From: Natronorubrum tibetense GA33 | Lineage (GTDB): Archaea > Halobacteriota > Halobacteria > Halobacteriales > Natrialbaceae | Assembly (NCBI RefSeq): GCF_000383975.1 | Contig: NZ_KB913017.1 | Location: 999,133-1,063,132, forward strand | DNA: 64,000 bases | Direction: 5' to 3' | Part shown: piece by piece, positions 43,596-52,250 of the stretch | Position numbering within the stretch: position 1 is the first letter of the stretch | Layout of the letters: every line of letters begins with the position of its first letter | Notes under the pieces: model-generated | The model's database searches: none | The model's input: only the letters and a program-made list of their open reading frames with translations | What the model was told of the DNA's origin: nothing | Position numbers and translations under genes: made by a program

Positions 43596-44702
43596 ATGAA
43601 CGATTCTGGACTGGATCGGCGCGGCTTTCTTTCGCTCTCCGCCGCCGGAGTCGCCGGCGTGTTCGCCGGGTGTGCGGAACCGCGGACCGAGAGCTCGATC
43701 GAGGGGAACTCCTCGAGCCAGATCGACCGGGACAATCTCGCCGAGGGCTCGACCTACACCGACATCTACGAGGCGGTCATCGACTCGGTCACGCAGGTTC
43801 AGGTTTCCGGCATCGAAGACCCGCTCACGGGTGAGGAAGGGCAGGGACAGGGCTCCGGGTTTCTCTTCGACGGCTCCTACGTGGTCACGAACGACCACGT
43901 CGTCGCCGACGGGAACGAGATCGATCTGCAGTACGTCAACGGCGACTGGACGAGTACGCGGTTGGTCGGCACCGACTTCTACACCGATCTGGCCGTGCTC
44001 GAGGCCGATCACGTCCCCGAGGCTGCGACACCGCTTTCGCTCTCCGAGGAGTACCCGGTGGTCGGTCAGGAGGTGCTCGCGATCGGCAACCCCTTCGGCC
44101 TCGAAGGGACGATGACGAAGGGGATCGTCAGCGGCGTCGATCGAACGCTCGACACGCGGGACCGGGACTTCTCCTACTCGAACGTGGTTCAGACCGACGC
44201 CGCGGTCAACCCCGGGAACAGCGGCGGTCCGCTCGTCGATCTCGACGGAAACGTCGTCGGCGTCATCAACGCCGGCGGCGGCGACAACATCGGCTTTGCG
44301 ATCTCGGCGGCGATGACGAGCCGCGTCGTACCGTCGCTCATCGAGACCGGCGAGTACGAACATCCCTACATGGGAATCGGGCTCGTGAGCGTCGATCGTC
44401 ACATCGCAGAGGCGAACGATCTCCCCGAAGCGACCGGGGTCATCGTCACTCACGTCGAACCCGGCGAGGCCGCTGACGGCGTGCTCGAGGAAGCCACGAT
44501 CCGCGAGGGGAGTGACCCGGTTCCCGTCGGCGGCGACGTCATCTTCGAGATCGACGGCGAACCGATTCCCGACCGTCACGCGCTCTCGACGTATCTCGAA
44601 CTCGAGACCAGTCCGGGCGAGACGATCGAGATCGACTGCTGGCGGGACGGCGCAGAGATCACGGAATCGCTGACGCTCGGCAGCCGTCCGCCGGCCCAGT
44701 GA
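43596..44702 (+). CDS. HtrA/DegP-like serine protease, Tat lipoprotein
   Basis: A 368-residue surface protease. Tat signal DRRGFLSLS and lipobox AGC (Cys26) anchor it outside the membrane. The trypsin-like domain has the full triad: His101 (TNDHVVA), Asp131 (TDLAVLE) and Ser209 (NPGNSGGP). A PDZ domain follows (about 255-365, YMGIGLVSVDRH... VHFEIDGEPI). Protein quality control at the cell surface is the likely role. Monocistronic. Confidence 0.94.
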   Translation: MNDSGLDRRGFLSLSAAGVAGVFAGCAEPRTESSIEGNSSSQIDRDNLAEGSTYTDIYEAVIDSVTQVQVSGIEDPLTGEEGQGQGSGFLFDGSYVVTNDHVVADGNEIDLQYVNGDWTSTRLVGTDFYTDLAVLEADHVPEAATPLSLSEEYPVVGQEVLAIGNPFGLEGTMTKGIVSGVDRTLDTRDRDFSYSNVVQTDAAVNPGNSGGPLVDLDGNVVGVINAGGGDNIGFAISAAMTSRVVPSLIETGEYEHPYMGIGLVSVDRHIAEANDLPEATGVIVTHVEPGEAADGVLEEATIREGSDPVPVGGDVIFEIDGEPIPDRHALSTYLELETSPGETIEIDCWRDGAEITESLTLGSRPPAQ

Positions 44703-44719
44703 AATCCGCCTCGTTGTGA

Positions 44720-44803
44720 TATAGTAACAACTGCAACGATTTACACACTGATCGCCGAACGGTCTGGCGATCAGGTGTGCAATGACTTGCAGTGGCTACT
44801 ATA
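44720..44803 (-). mobile_element. TA-flanked 80-bp MITE, copy 2 (inverted)
   Basis: 84 bp with TATAGTAACAACTG at the left and CAGTGGCTACTATA at the right; minus-strand orientation relative to copies 1 and 3. At the variable stem position it has C/G (ACTGCAA with TTGCAGT) where copy 1 has G/C and copy 3 A/T. It is the only feature in the gap 44703-45091. Confidence 0.85.
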
Positions 44804-45091
44804 GTTCGGCAACGCTTCGCCTCGAGTTCACCACGGTTGCAGCGCTCGAGCGTCGTGAGACGGTTCGAAAGCACCCCCTACACCGACGGCAGTGCCGGCA
44901 ACAGCTGACGGGGCGGTCGTAATTCCGCCGTACACGTTAGCGACGGTTTCGTTCTCGGTTTCGTGAATGAACGATCTGAACTGCGGCGGAACTGAACGCT
45001 ATCGTCACTGTTCAACCGATTAGCAGGTCGATAACAATAGGATACTCTCGGGTAGCCGTATCCAGAGCGATTCCCCCATCGCCTGCCACGC

Positions 45092-45295
45092 ATGAACACG
45101 GACATCAACACTGACGACGACGCGCAGTCACCGCCCGACGAACCGACGACGGAACTGGATCACGTGACCGTCGAGAATGACGACGCGCCGAACGAGTGTG
45201 CGATCTTCCCCCGAGAGGCGAGCGAAGAGGCCCTGATGACCAACTGGATCTCCGCCCACGAAGACTCGTTCGTCGCAGTGGAGTCGATGCGCTGA
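45092..45295 (+). CDS. DUF7511 domain protein (67 aa)
   Basis: A small acidic protein whose second half, ENDDAPNECAIFPREA then LMTNWISAHEDSFVAVESMR, matches my memory of the haloarchaeal DUF7511 consensus. Function unknown. It starts a pair with the 64-residue membrane protein 4 bp downstream. Confidence 0.78.
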   Translation: MNTDINTDDDAQSPPDEPTTELDHVTVENDDAPNECAIFPREASEEALMTNWISAHEDSFVAVESMR

Positions 45296-45299
45296 TGCC

Positions 45300-45494
45300 A
45301 TGAGCGTTCACCTTGGCCACGCGATCACCGCTGCTGGATTCTGGCTCGGCACCCTCCTGCCGGTCGCCTATCTTCCGGTCTTTCTCGCCGGCATCGACTC
45401 GGTCGCCACGCTGTCGATCCTCGTCGGACTCCTCACGATCCACGCGCTCGCCCTGATCGTCGGCCACGAGTATCCCAGTTCGCGGACCCGCTGA
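45300..45494 (+). CDS. Small two-span membrane protein (64 aa)
   Basis: Two hydrophobic helices (AGFWLGTLLPVAYLPVFLAG and LSILVGLLTIHALALIVG). Follows the DUF7511 gene after 4 bp, so probably co-expressed. No function known. Confidence 0.65.
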   Translation: MSVHLGHAITAAGFWLGTLLPVAYLPVFLAGIDSVATLSILVGLLTIHALALIVGHEYPSSRTR

Positions 45495-45680
45495 CGGCCT
45501 CCCGTGCCAACGGCGAGGTCTCCTTTCAGCCCTCCCCACCCGTTCGTGGTCGCTCGAGTCCGAACTCGGCTGCGTCGCGCCGACGGACTGTTCGACGCAG
45601 ACGCACGCGGCATCCCGTCTCGCGGACTGGTCAGCGAATCCGATGAAAGAAATACCCTACTCGGTGTGGGAGTGACGCGT

Positions 45681-45839
45681 ATGCGTACCCGCTGTCCGCT
45701 CTGTACCCGAGACGTCCCGCGCGAAAAGCAAGTCTGGTGTACGTGTGGATCCGCGATGGATTCGGGCTGTTACGACGCCCACGAGGATTGGTGTGCCAAA
45801 CGGGGGACCGACGCCTGGGTTGGCGCGCTCGAACTGTAG
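45681..45839 (+). CDS. Small zinc-finger protein (52 aa)
   Basis: Starts MRTRCPLCTRDV, then CTCGSAMDSGCYDAHEDWC. Eight Cys/His residues give one or two zinc sites like those of the haloarchaeal zinc-finger microproteins. ATG 45681 is the first in-frame start at the zinc motif; the upstream extension is not coding-like. Confidence 0.68.
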   Translation: MRTRCPLCTRDVPREKQVWCTCGSAMDSGCYDAHEDWCAKRGTDAWVGALEL

Positions 45840-45847
45840 TTAGCCGT

Positions 45848-46021
45848 CTACCACAGCTGAGCTCGCGGGGTGTCGCAGCTGTCACAGATCGCCGCTCGGT
45901 TCTCCTTGTAGACGCCGAGCTCGAGTTCGCCGTCGTCGCAGTCGGGACAGGGACGCCCCTCGAGAATCGCGAGTAACGTCGGGTCGTCGTCGCTCGTCCG
46001 TGACGACTGTGATTTCGCCAT
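45848..46021 (-). CDS. HVO_A0556-like zinc-finger protein (57 aa)
   Basis: GRPCPDCDDGELELGVYKEN, then AAICDSCDTPRAQLW. The CPxC...CxxC layout and ending match the haloarchaeal zinc-finger family named for HVO_A0556, as I recall it. Start MAKSQSS lies 8 bp from the convergent 45681 gene region. Function unknown. Confidence 0.78.
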   Translation of the reverse strand: MAKSQSSRTSDDDPTLLAILEGRPCPDCDDGELELGVYKENRAAICDSCDTPRAQLW

Positions 46022-46224
46022 ATACGCAGTACAGAGCCGAGACACTGGAAACAGTTGGCCATGCCTATGCAATGTCAACTACCCCCAAATCGAGACGCGA
46101 GATGGATCGAAACCGACCGAACTACCTCGTCTTCCACTCGATTTCGTGGTACGAGTTCCCTAAACAGCACTGGCGGCCGCCAGAAAACCGTGGCGGCTAT
46201 CCCGTCGGTCGTCGTTCCTCCGAT

Positions 46225-46821
46225 ATGCGCCAATTCGTACTCCTCGGTCACGAGGTGCCGACCGAGCCCGATTTCTCGCTTGACGACCTCGCGGGCGGCG
46301 CCGGTCGACTCGACGCCCTCTGTCGCTCGATCACCGCGTCGTTCGTCACCTCCCACGGGATTCGCGAAGACGTTCGCACGCATCTCGTGGTGCAGGACGA
46401 ACTCACGATCACCTTCGATGGGAGCGAACTTCGCCGGCTGAACCCCGACGAGCGGAGCACTGCGGCACTGGTTCGAAAGGCCATCGAACACCGCGACGAG
46501 GCCATCGGCGCGCTGCCTGCCGAACCCAGCCCGGGGATCGAGGTGTATCGGCGCGGGTTCGAGGAGACGCTCGAGACGGTTGCGACGGAGGGAACCGTCG
46601 TACAGTTACACGAGGATGGTGAGGCGATGGTCGACGTGGGCGGACTCGAGAATCCGGTGTTCGTGCTCTCCGATCATCAGGACTTTACCGACGACGAAGA
46701 GCGGGTGCTCGAGGATGTCGTCGACCAGCGGCTTCGACTCGGGCCGGAGCTGTTGCACGCGGATCAGGCGATCACGGTGGCCCATCACTATCTGGACACG
46801 GCCGGCTACGAACAGTTCTGA
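46225..46821 (+). CDS. trmY: tRNA (pseudouridine54-N1)-methyltransferase
   Basis: A 198-residue SPOUT enzyme that methylates pseudouridine 54 made by Pus10. The start MRQFVLLGHEVPTEPDFSL is the family N-terminus, and the C-terminal knot region ENPVFVLSDHQDFTDDEE and RLRLGPELLHADQAIT provides the SAM-binding loop. The upstream in-frame extension (75 codons) is rejected. It is separated from pus10 by about 3 kb. Confidence 0.93.
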   Translation: MRQFVLLGHEVPTEPDFSLDDLAGGAGRLDALCRSITASFVTSHGIREDVRTHLVVQDELTITFDGSELRRLNPDERSTAALVRKAIEHRDEAIGALPAEPSPGIEVYRRGFEETLETVATEGTVVQLHEDGEAMVDVGGLENPVFVLSDHQDFTDDEERVLEDVVDQRLRLGPELLHADQAITVAHHYLDTAGYEQF

Positions 46822-46903
46822 GCGTGAGCGGAAATCGCCACCCGCAGGCCCGATCGGCGGTTTCGGAACCGTTAAACGATCCGGCGTCCACAATTGTAGA
46901 TGC

Positions 46904-46976
46904 GGGCCGGTGGGGTAGCTTGGTATCCTTCGGCCTTCGGGTGGCCGTAACCGCAGTTCGAATCTGCGCCGGCCCA
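46904..46976 (+). tRNA. tRNA-Pro (anticodon CGG)
   Basis: Acceptor GGGCCGG pairs with CCGGCCC; anticodon stem CGGCC/GGCCG surrounds loop TTCGGGT with CGG in the middle; T-arm CGCAG TTCGAAT CTGCG; discriminator A. Seventy-three nucleotides, no intron. A degenerate copy of its 3' end lies at 47094-47121, and an accessory region follows, so this tRNA probably served as an integration site. Confidence 0.93.
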
Positions 46977-46978
46977 CT

Positions 46979-47092
46979 ATCCATCCCGCAACGCAAAACC
47001 GTGAGCGACAGCGAACGGTCTGCGTTGCGGGGAAATGGATCCAAGCAGATTCGAAGTAGACCAGACGCGCGTAGCGAAGCGAGCACGTCTGG
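46979..47092. repeat. Two hairpin units next to tRNA-Pro
   Basis: First: 46979-47040, stems ATCCAT/ATGGAT, CCGCAACGCA/TGCGTTGCGG and inner ACCGT/ACGGT around gagcgacagcga. Second: CCAGACG (47061-47067) with CGTCTGG (47086-47092) around a gtagcgaagcgag loop. Between them GCAGATTCGAA (47045-47055) is an inverted scrap of the tRNA T-arm. A run of at least ten C follows near 47131. Non-coding. Confidence 0.6.
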
Positions 47093-47093
47093 G

Positions 47094-47121
47094 CGTAGTT
47101 CGTAATCTGCGCCGTCCCACT
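47094..47121 (+). other. Degenerate copy of the tRNA-Pro 3' end (attachment-site remnant)
   Basis: CGTAGTTCGTAATCTGCG then CCGTCCCACT matches the tRNA segment from the T-arm to the discriminator with two substitutions and one inserted base. Direct orientation, 118 bp from the tRNA end. Typical of an att site left by an integrated element. Confidence 0.55.
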
Positions 47122-47188
47122 TGATATAAACCCCCCCCCCTTTCCCGCATCTCCTGACAGTTAGCGGCCGGTTTGGGGGGTGGTCTGC

Positions 47189-47422
47189 ATGACGGTCGCT
47201 CCATGGCCGTCGACCGATACCTCGACGACGTGCGAACACTGCGGAGCGTACGTTTCGGAGCGCTTCTGCCGCGTCTACGGTGACAACAATGACCGAGCCC
47301 ACCGCTGTGGAGACTGTGATTCGTATCGACGACTGACCCGCGGGTCCGCAGCTGGTGTCGACGTTGGGATTCCCGATCCGGAGACGGCCGTCGGTCACCA
47401 CGGAGGTGAGCCCGATGTCTGA
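47189..47422 (+). CDS. Zinc-finger protein of halovirus/plasmid type (DUF7563-like)
   Basis: A 77-residue protein: TCEHCGAYVSERFCRVYGDN, then HRCGDCDSYRRLTRG. Two CxxC pairs form a zinc finger of the kind common in haloviral and plasmid genomes. First gene of the island behind tRNA-Pro. The G-rich sequence before the ATG may act as a ribosome-binding site. The next gene overlaps it by 8 bp. Confidence 0.65.
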   Translation: MTVAPWPSTDTSTTCEHCGAYVSERFCRVYGDNNDRAHRCGDCDSYRRLTRGSAAGVDVGIPDPETAVGHHGGEPDV

Positions 47423-47806
47423 GTTCGTCCCGTCGAGCAGTCTGTACGATGTCGAGAGTCGGACACCCATAGCCCATCCAGCCCATCAGGCGACCGATGC
47501 CGACGTTCACCGGGCGCTCGGAGAGCGAGAAATTCGGGCCGATAGTGGACACTCCTCGAGCGGTAGTGCACAGAAAGCGGAAGGGGTGGGATTTGAACGC
47601 CACGTGGCACGAGCGCCGCCGCAGATCCCGATGGGATCACGGTGCTCTTCCGCTGAGCGACCCTTCCGTACGCAGACTATCTCCGGGGCCCCGATTAGTA
47701 ACGGGCTGCCTAGAAGACTGGAAGGGGGTCTTTTTTCTCAAGGCGGATTCGCCGAATACGACCGATCACTACCCACGAATACTGAACAAAAGGAGGGTGA
47801 TTCGCG

Positions 47807-47810
<4 letters not shown>
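47415..47810 (+). CDS. Truncated or degraded island gene
   Basis: ATG 47415 is preceded by a textbook Shine-Dalgarno GGAGGTGA (47402-47409), unusual in haloarchaea. The first 50 residues (MSEFVPSSSLYDVESRTPI, TDADVHRALGEREIRA) look coding, but the frame then runs across the tRNA-like relic on the other strand and becomes Arg/Pro-rich. The original 3' part is probably lost. Function unknown. Confidence 0.4.
47578..47667 (-). other. tRNA-like relic
   Basis: On the minus strand: acceptor GGAAGGG pairs perfectly with CCCTTCC; D-arm GCTC-AGCGGAA-GAGC; T-arm GTGG-C-G TTCAAAT CCCAC with an extra C bulged in the stem. The 90-nt middle cannot form a normal anticodon arm; instead GATCCC/GGGATC makes a tight hairpin. 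It is best read as a decayed or virus-type tRNA rather than a working one. Confidence 0.45.
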
Positions 47811-48473
<663 letters not shown>

Positions 48474-48520
48474 CTATAGGTTCACCAAATTTTATACCAG
48501 GGCGGGTTGCGAGCCGTGGT

Positions 48521-48715
48521 ATGTTCTTGAACAAACTGCGACAGCTCGATGGGAATTCTGCCGGGGTTACGATGCCGAAAGACGACCTTCGGCTCGAGGG
48601 ACTGATCGACGAGAACGGCGAATTGGTTGAGAGCCACCACGTCCACATCCAGCGGGTCGACGATGGGCAGTGGACGCTGGAACTTGTTGAAGGAATTGAT
48701 ACGCAGCTAAAATAA
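48521..48715 (+). CDS. AbrB-like small island protein (64 aa)
   Basis: MFLNKLRQLDGNSAGVTMPK followed by acidic beta-rich sequence. The opening resembles the swapped-hairpin AbrB fold (a basic strand followed by GVTMPKDDL). TTTATA at 48491-48496 is 25-30 nt before the ATG. Similar 60-70 residue proteins occur in haloviruses and plasmids. Probable DNA-binding regulator. Confidence 0.65.
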   Translation: MFLNKLRQLDGNSAGVTMPKDDLRLEGLIDENGELVESHHVHIQRVDDGQWTLELVEGIDTQLK

Positions 48716-48731
48716 ATGAGACGGCTATCTG

Positions 48732-49238
48732 TTAGCTGTCACTGAAGTCCCAATCTACGCTCCCAATCACACTCTCTGAGTTCCCATCGATAGCGACGAT
48801 ATTGACGCTTCCTTCCTCAGCGAGGACATCATCGTCGTCTGGGCTAGGTGCACTAGCTTCTGTTTCTTCTAGTGTATGAGTTGTTCCGACTCCACCGAAG
48901 TAGAGTTCTACTTCGCCGCTATCTGTAGCATTATTAGCACTATCGTGATCGATGATATCCTCTCCATCACCCTCGTCACCACGGACGACAAACCGTTCAG
49001 CATCACCTACCTCTGTGACAGTAAAGGTGATTTCACCCTCTGAATTGCTGATATCGGTACTGACAGCTGCGTTCACAGATCCATCGCCCATATCGTCACC
49101 GATGTCCAGCACGAATGCTGCGATCACTGCCGCGAGAATCACAGTTATCGCGACCATGAGAATGACGCCTATAACTGGACTTACTGCTCGCTCTTCTTCT
49201 GACCCGACAAGTTTACCACGAATTATTTTCGCATCCAT
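48732..49238 (-). CDS. Type IV pilin (archaeal Pilin_N/DUF1628 type), copy 1
   Basis: A 168-residue pre-pilin. Basic head, then [20 protein letters not shown] with the class III signal-peptidase site before AVSP, and a hydrophobic assembly helix to about residue 45. The rest is an acidic beta-rich head domain. It has lower GC and a different codon mix from housekeeping neighbours. The hydrophobic part is nearly identical to the pilin at 49250, so the two are a tandem duplication. Likely surface adhesion. Confidence 0.9.
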   Translation of the reverse strand: MDAKIIRGKLVGSEEERAVSPVIGVILMVAITVILAAVIAAFVLDIGDDMGDGSVNAAVSTDISNSEGEITFTVTEVGDAERFVVRGDEGDGEDIIDHDSANNATDSGEVELYFGGVGTTHTLEETEASAPSPDDDDVLAEEGSVNIVAIDGNSESVIGSVDWDFSDS

Positions 49239-49249
49239 GCTTTTCCTCC

Positions 49250-49705
49250 TCAGAACTCCCACTCGACGCTTCCAACAACACTTTCCGAGTTTCCATCAAT
49301 TGCAACAATGTTGGCTTCTCCACCACTGCTGCTGAGTGCGTCCGCATCACCTGTCCCATCAGAACCACTATGATAAAGTGAATGACTTGATCCAACAGTG
49401 AGATCATCAAATTCAAGATCTGCTTCCCCACTGTCGATGTCGTCCCCACGAACAACGAATTCTTCTGCGCCACCATCATCTTCAAGCGTAAAGGTGATTG
49501 CGGCATCACTTTGACTCGTATCAGTGCTGATGGCCGCATTTACTGGACCATCGCCCATATCATCACCAATGTCCAGCACGAACGCCGCGATCACAGCTGC
49601 GAGAATAACCGTAATTGCGACCATGAGAATTACACCGATAACCGGACTCACTGCCCGTTCGTCTTCGCTTCCGATCAGCTTCTGTCTGTATTTGGTCAAA
49701 TCCAT
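49250..49705 (-). CDS. Type IV pilin, copy 2
   Basis: A 151-residue pre-pilin, first gene of the pair. Head [20 protein letters not shown] with the PibD-type cleavage site, then the same helix as copy 1. The C-terminal ends are also alike ([20 protein letters not shown] versus VIGSVDWDF). The middle parts diverge. Eleven base pairs separate it from copy 1, so one transcript is expected. Confidence 0.9.
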   Translation of the reverse strand: MDLTKYRQKLIGSEDERAVSPVIGVILMVAITVILAAVIAAFVLDIGDDMGDGPVNAAISTDTSQSDAAITFTLEDDGGAEEFVVRGDDIDSGEADLEFDDLTVGSSHSLYHSGSDGTGDADALSSSGGEANIVAIDGNSESVVGSVEWEF

Positions 49706-49880
49706 TGTTTGTCACGCACCGCGAGAACGGTTGGAAAGCTTATTCTCGGCGGTCCGATACCACCGTGTGACGCTCAGGGGGATTGGGTTTGCACAACCAT
49801 CTCGTGCGTCATCCTTCCTGCCGTTCGGTTTTGGTGCTGATAGCAACCAGCCCACTGTGCCCATATATATCTAGAGGTTA

Positions 49881-50000
49881 GTGAATCTCCCAGAGACTGA
49901 TAGCGGTTTCATCAATGATAATCAGCGGCTGATAGAATCGCTCCAACGTACCCTTGAAACATCTGAAGCAGCCGATATCGGGCGTTTCAGATATAGGTGA
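49881..50000 (+). pseudogene. Possible gene remnant (39 codons)
   Basis: A GTG-started frame encoding NLPETDSGFINDNQRLIESL and then QRTLETSEAADIGRF. It resembles the first half of small haloarchaeal helical proteins that continue further; here TGA cuts it short. The other sequence in the gap 49706-50035 is AT-rich with no clear gene. Low certainty. Confidence 0.3.
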
Positions 50001-50035
50001 TAATGCTTTTGGCAGGGTAGCGACACCACAGCAGT

Positions 50036-50555
50036 ATGACCGAATCGGATCTCGTAACCGCGCGCGACCTCGCGCGCACCTATAGTAGCCACTGAAAGTC
50101 AATGCACACCTGATCGCACGACAGCTGTGCGATCAGTGTGTAAATAGTTTCAGTTGTTACTATACAACGGCGGTACGTACAGCGACCCCTGGGCCGCCGT
50201 TCTGGACTACCAAGCTGTCATGCGATACGCGAGCCACCACCCGAACTAGGGCTCCGGCGCGATCTCGAGCGCACTGGAAATGCCTCGAGGACGGATTCGC
50301 AGCTGGGTCGACGGAAACGAAAAGCCGGATGCCGTTCGCGGGATCGAAGCCGCCTGCGAGTACGGGTGGCTCGATGCGACCTACAGAGATCGGGAGTTCA
50401 TGGCCCTGAACACGCTCGTTGCGAACGTCTTTTCGGGCGGCTCGATTGTGACGGAGAATTTCGTTCCATTGTTCGCGCTGAACCACGCCGACCACCGCTC
50501 ACACGTGAACGACGCGCTCGAGGAGAGCCGTTCGAACCGACAGCAGTGCCAGTAG
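50036..50555 (+). pseudogene. Broken gene interrupted by a MITE and a nonsense codon
   Basis: The frame starts MTESDLVTARDLARTY and is cut at codon 16 by MITE copy 3. Removing the 80-bp element plus one TA restores the frame exactly: it continues NGGTYSDPWAAVLDYQAVM, meets TAG (50252-50254 region), and continues GSGAISSALEMPRGRIRSW for another 85 codons. The protein resembles a haloarchaeal family with an HTH-like segment (RGRIRSWVDGNEKPDAVRG). The 3' end is also shortened. Function unknown. Confidence 0.75.
50081..50164 (+). mobile_element. TA-flanked 80-bp MITE, copy 3 (inside a gene)
   Basis: TATAGTAGCCACTGAAA ... TTTCAGTTGTTACTATA. The host gene reads through when one TA plus 80 bp are deleted, so the TA is a target-site duplication and the element is 80 bp (50083-50162). 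TA duplication is the mark of IS630/Tc1-mariner-type transposition. No transposase of that family is in this window. Confidence 0.88.
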
Positions 50556-51163
50556 CGGTACTGAGGTCAGGAGTGTCAGGGGTTTCCGCCCTGACACGGA
50601 GCAGCGATGCGAGCTGCTCTTTGGAATTCGGACTCAGTTGGTTATTCTGGTGGTTTCGGGTGCCTCTGAGTCCGTTTCGAGTGACGAAGTAAACGATAAT
50701 AAATGCGCTAGGGGTTGGCAATAACAGCCGGAAACTGAGCGCGAGAGCGGTGAGTTTCGATGCGCTAACTGGTCGACCGGTCCGAGAGGCCCGTAGAGGC
50801 GACTATTCGGAGTCTCGAGGGTACCTCGACATCGGCCCACGCACCTCGAGCAGCACTGACCAGTCAGCCCACGGTACTACTGCAACTGACGACTACTAGT
50901 CAATAGCCGAGTCGAACGATACGTTATCAGAGGCACGCTCCGGCCCGGCTACCGATTCGGATCCGTTGGACCCGGCCATCCACGGATTCGATGCTAACGG
51001 CGGGCGATCACTCCGAATCGACCGCGAGGCCACTGCGTCTCGATGCGCTCGCGGACGGCAGCACCGAGCATCGCTCAATTCTGTCAACGTCGACTCACCA
51101 TACACTTGACACCGCTTACGGCTACCAGAAGAGTCTTTGCGGACTCATGGAATTATCTCGAGT
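50556..51163. other. Gene-poor stretch
   Basis: About 600 bp without a credible gene. A perfect 9-bp hairpin GTGTCAGGG/CCCTGACAC lies at 50573-50597, just after the broken gene. A minus-strand frame ending at about 50896 has an acidic C-terminus but no proper N-terminus. The rest probably consists of decayed accessory sequence. Confidence 0.4.
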
Positions 51164-51643
51164 ATGTCTGCCGACGGACTCGACGAGATCGACTACGGAA
51201 TCCTTCATCTTCTCCAACAGAACGCCCGAGCCACGACGCCGGTCGATATGGCCGATCAGCTGCCGGTAACTGACACGACGATTCGAAATCGGATCGAGCG
51301 GTTGGAAGAGAAGGGGGTCATCGAGGGCTATGTACCGATCATCGACTACGAAGCGGCGGGCTTTCCGATGCGGCTCCAGTTTTCCTGTACCGCGGCGACG
51401 AACAAGCGCGAGGAGATCGCTGAACGGGTGCTCGAACTTCCCAACGTCGTGAAGGTGGACGAGATGTTGAGCGCGAGAGAGAACATTCGCGCGCTCGCCG
51501 TCGCGAGTACCACCGAGGAGGTCAACGATATCGCCGCTCGACTGGACGAACTGCCGCTGACGATCGAACGAGAGAGTTTGCTCCGGAAGGAGCGCATTCG
51601 ACCGTTCAACCACTTCGGTGAGCACGTCGTCCCGAACGAGTGA
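51164..51643 (+). CDS. Lrp/AsnC-family regulator
   Basis: A 159-residue regulator: winged helix IDYGILHLLQQNARATTPVDMADQ and TDTTIRNRIERLEEKGVIEGY, then a RAM-like C-terminal domain (RLQFSCTAATNKREEIAERV) and a short extra tail. It is only distantly similar to the Lrp at 12659. No divergent metabolic gene is present, so the target is unknown. Confidence 0.85.
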   Translation: MSADGLDEIDYGILHLLQQNARATTPVDMADQLPVTDTTIRNRIERLEEKGVIEGYVPIIDYEAAGFPMRLQFSCTAATNKREEIAERVLELPNVVKVDEMLSARENIRALAVASTTEEVNDIAARLDELPLTIERESLLRKERIRPFNHFGEHVVPNE

Positions 51644-51983
51644 TGGTCACGAGATAAGATACAGGCATCTTTCTTCGAAAACTCAAACACTTATAAGTTG
51701 TAGGTTTGGCTCCAAATAGATTTGGGAGAAGTGTTTTTGTATCGGCGAATAAGTTGCTGACGATGACTGTCGTAGCGGAGCGAAGTGTCGACACCGATTC
51801 CGGAGACTCGGCTCGAACCCGTGCCTCACCGAACCGACGAACCGACGGCCGCAAAGATCCTCGTTGGCCGTCGAATACCGCATCGGCAGCATGCGGCAGT
51901 CAATATAACGCGCGGCAATCGCCACGCCGAGTGGCACCTGCGCCGGGAGCACAGTCGAGTGTCCGATCGACGATCACCGACCG
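51644..51983. other. Gap with one doubtful frame
   Basis: 340 bp. AT-rich from 51650 to 51760 (tataagttgtaggtttggctccaaatagattt). A frame 51763-51987 (MTVVAERSVDTDSGDSART) overlaps the next ATG by 4 bp, which hints at a real small gene, but its codon pattern is mixed and the protein is Arg/Ser-rich. Not called as a gene. Confidence 0.35.
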
Positions 51984-52190
51984 ATGAGTGAGGAACGCTA
52001 TCGATGCATCTGTCATACGTGCGAATCGGAGCGACTGATCGACGGTCTCGAGAACGCACAGGAAGTGTTCAACGAACACGCCGATATGGCCCACGAGGTC
52101 GAACTGCTGAAACGCCAGTCGCGCTGTCGCGATTCGAACTGGCCAGTCGAACCCGAATCCGGGAACGACAGGTCGACTACTGACAGATAG
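51984..52190 (+). CDS. Small Cys-containing protein (68 aa)
   Basis: MSEERYRCICHTCESERLID, then helix ENAQEVFNEHADMAHEVELL and a basic tail. Cys-x-Cys-x2-Cys plus two His in the helix could bind zinc. Such short proteins are common in haloarchaea. Function unknown. Confidence 0.6.
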   Translation: MSEERYRCICHTCESERLIDGLENAQEVFNEHADMAHEVELLKRQSRCRDSNWPVEPESGNDRSTTDR

Positions 52191-52250
52191 TATCGCCTCA
52201 CAGACAATCAAACGCTACTCGGGAGCGGGGCCGGTCACGACGAACGCGTG

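Noticed and set aside
47131-47141. Poly-C run as a phase-variation tract
   Set aside because: It lies outside any coding frame; no evidence of contingency function, and homopolymers can be assembly artefacts.
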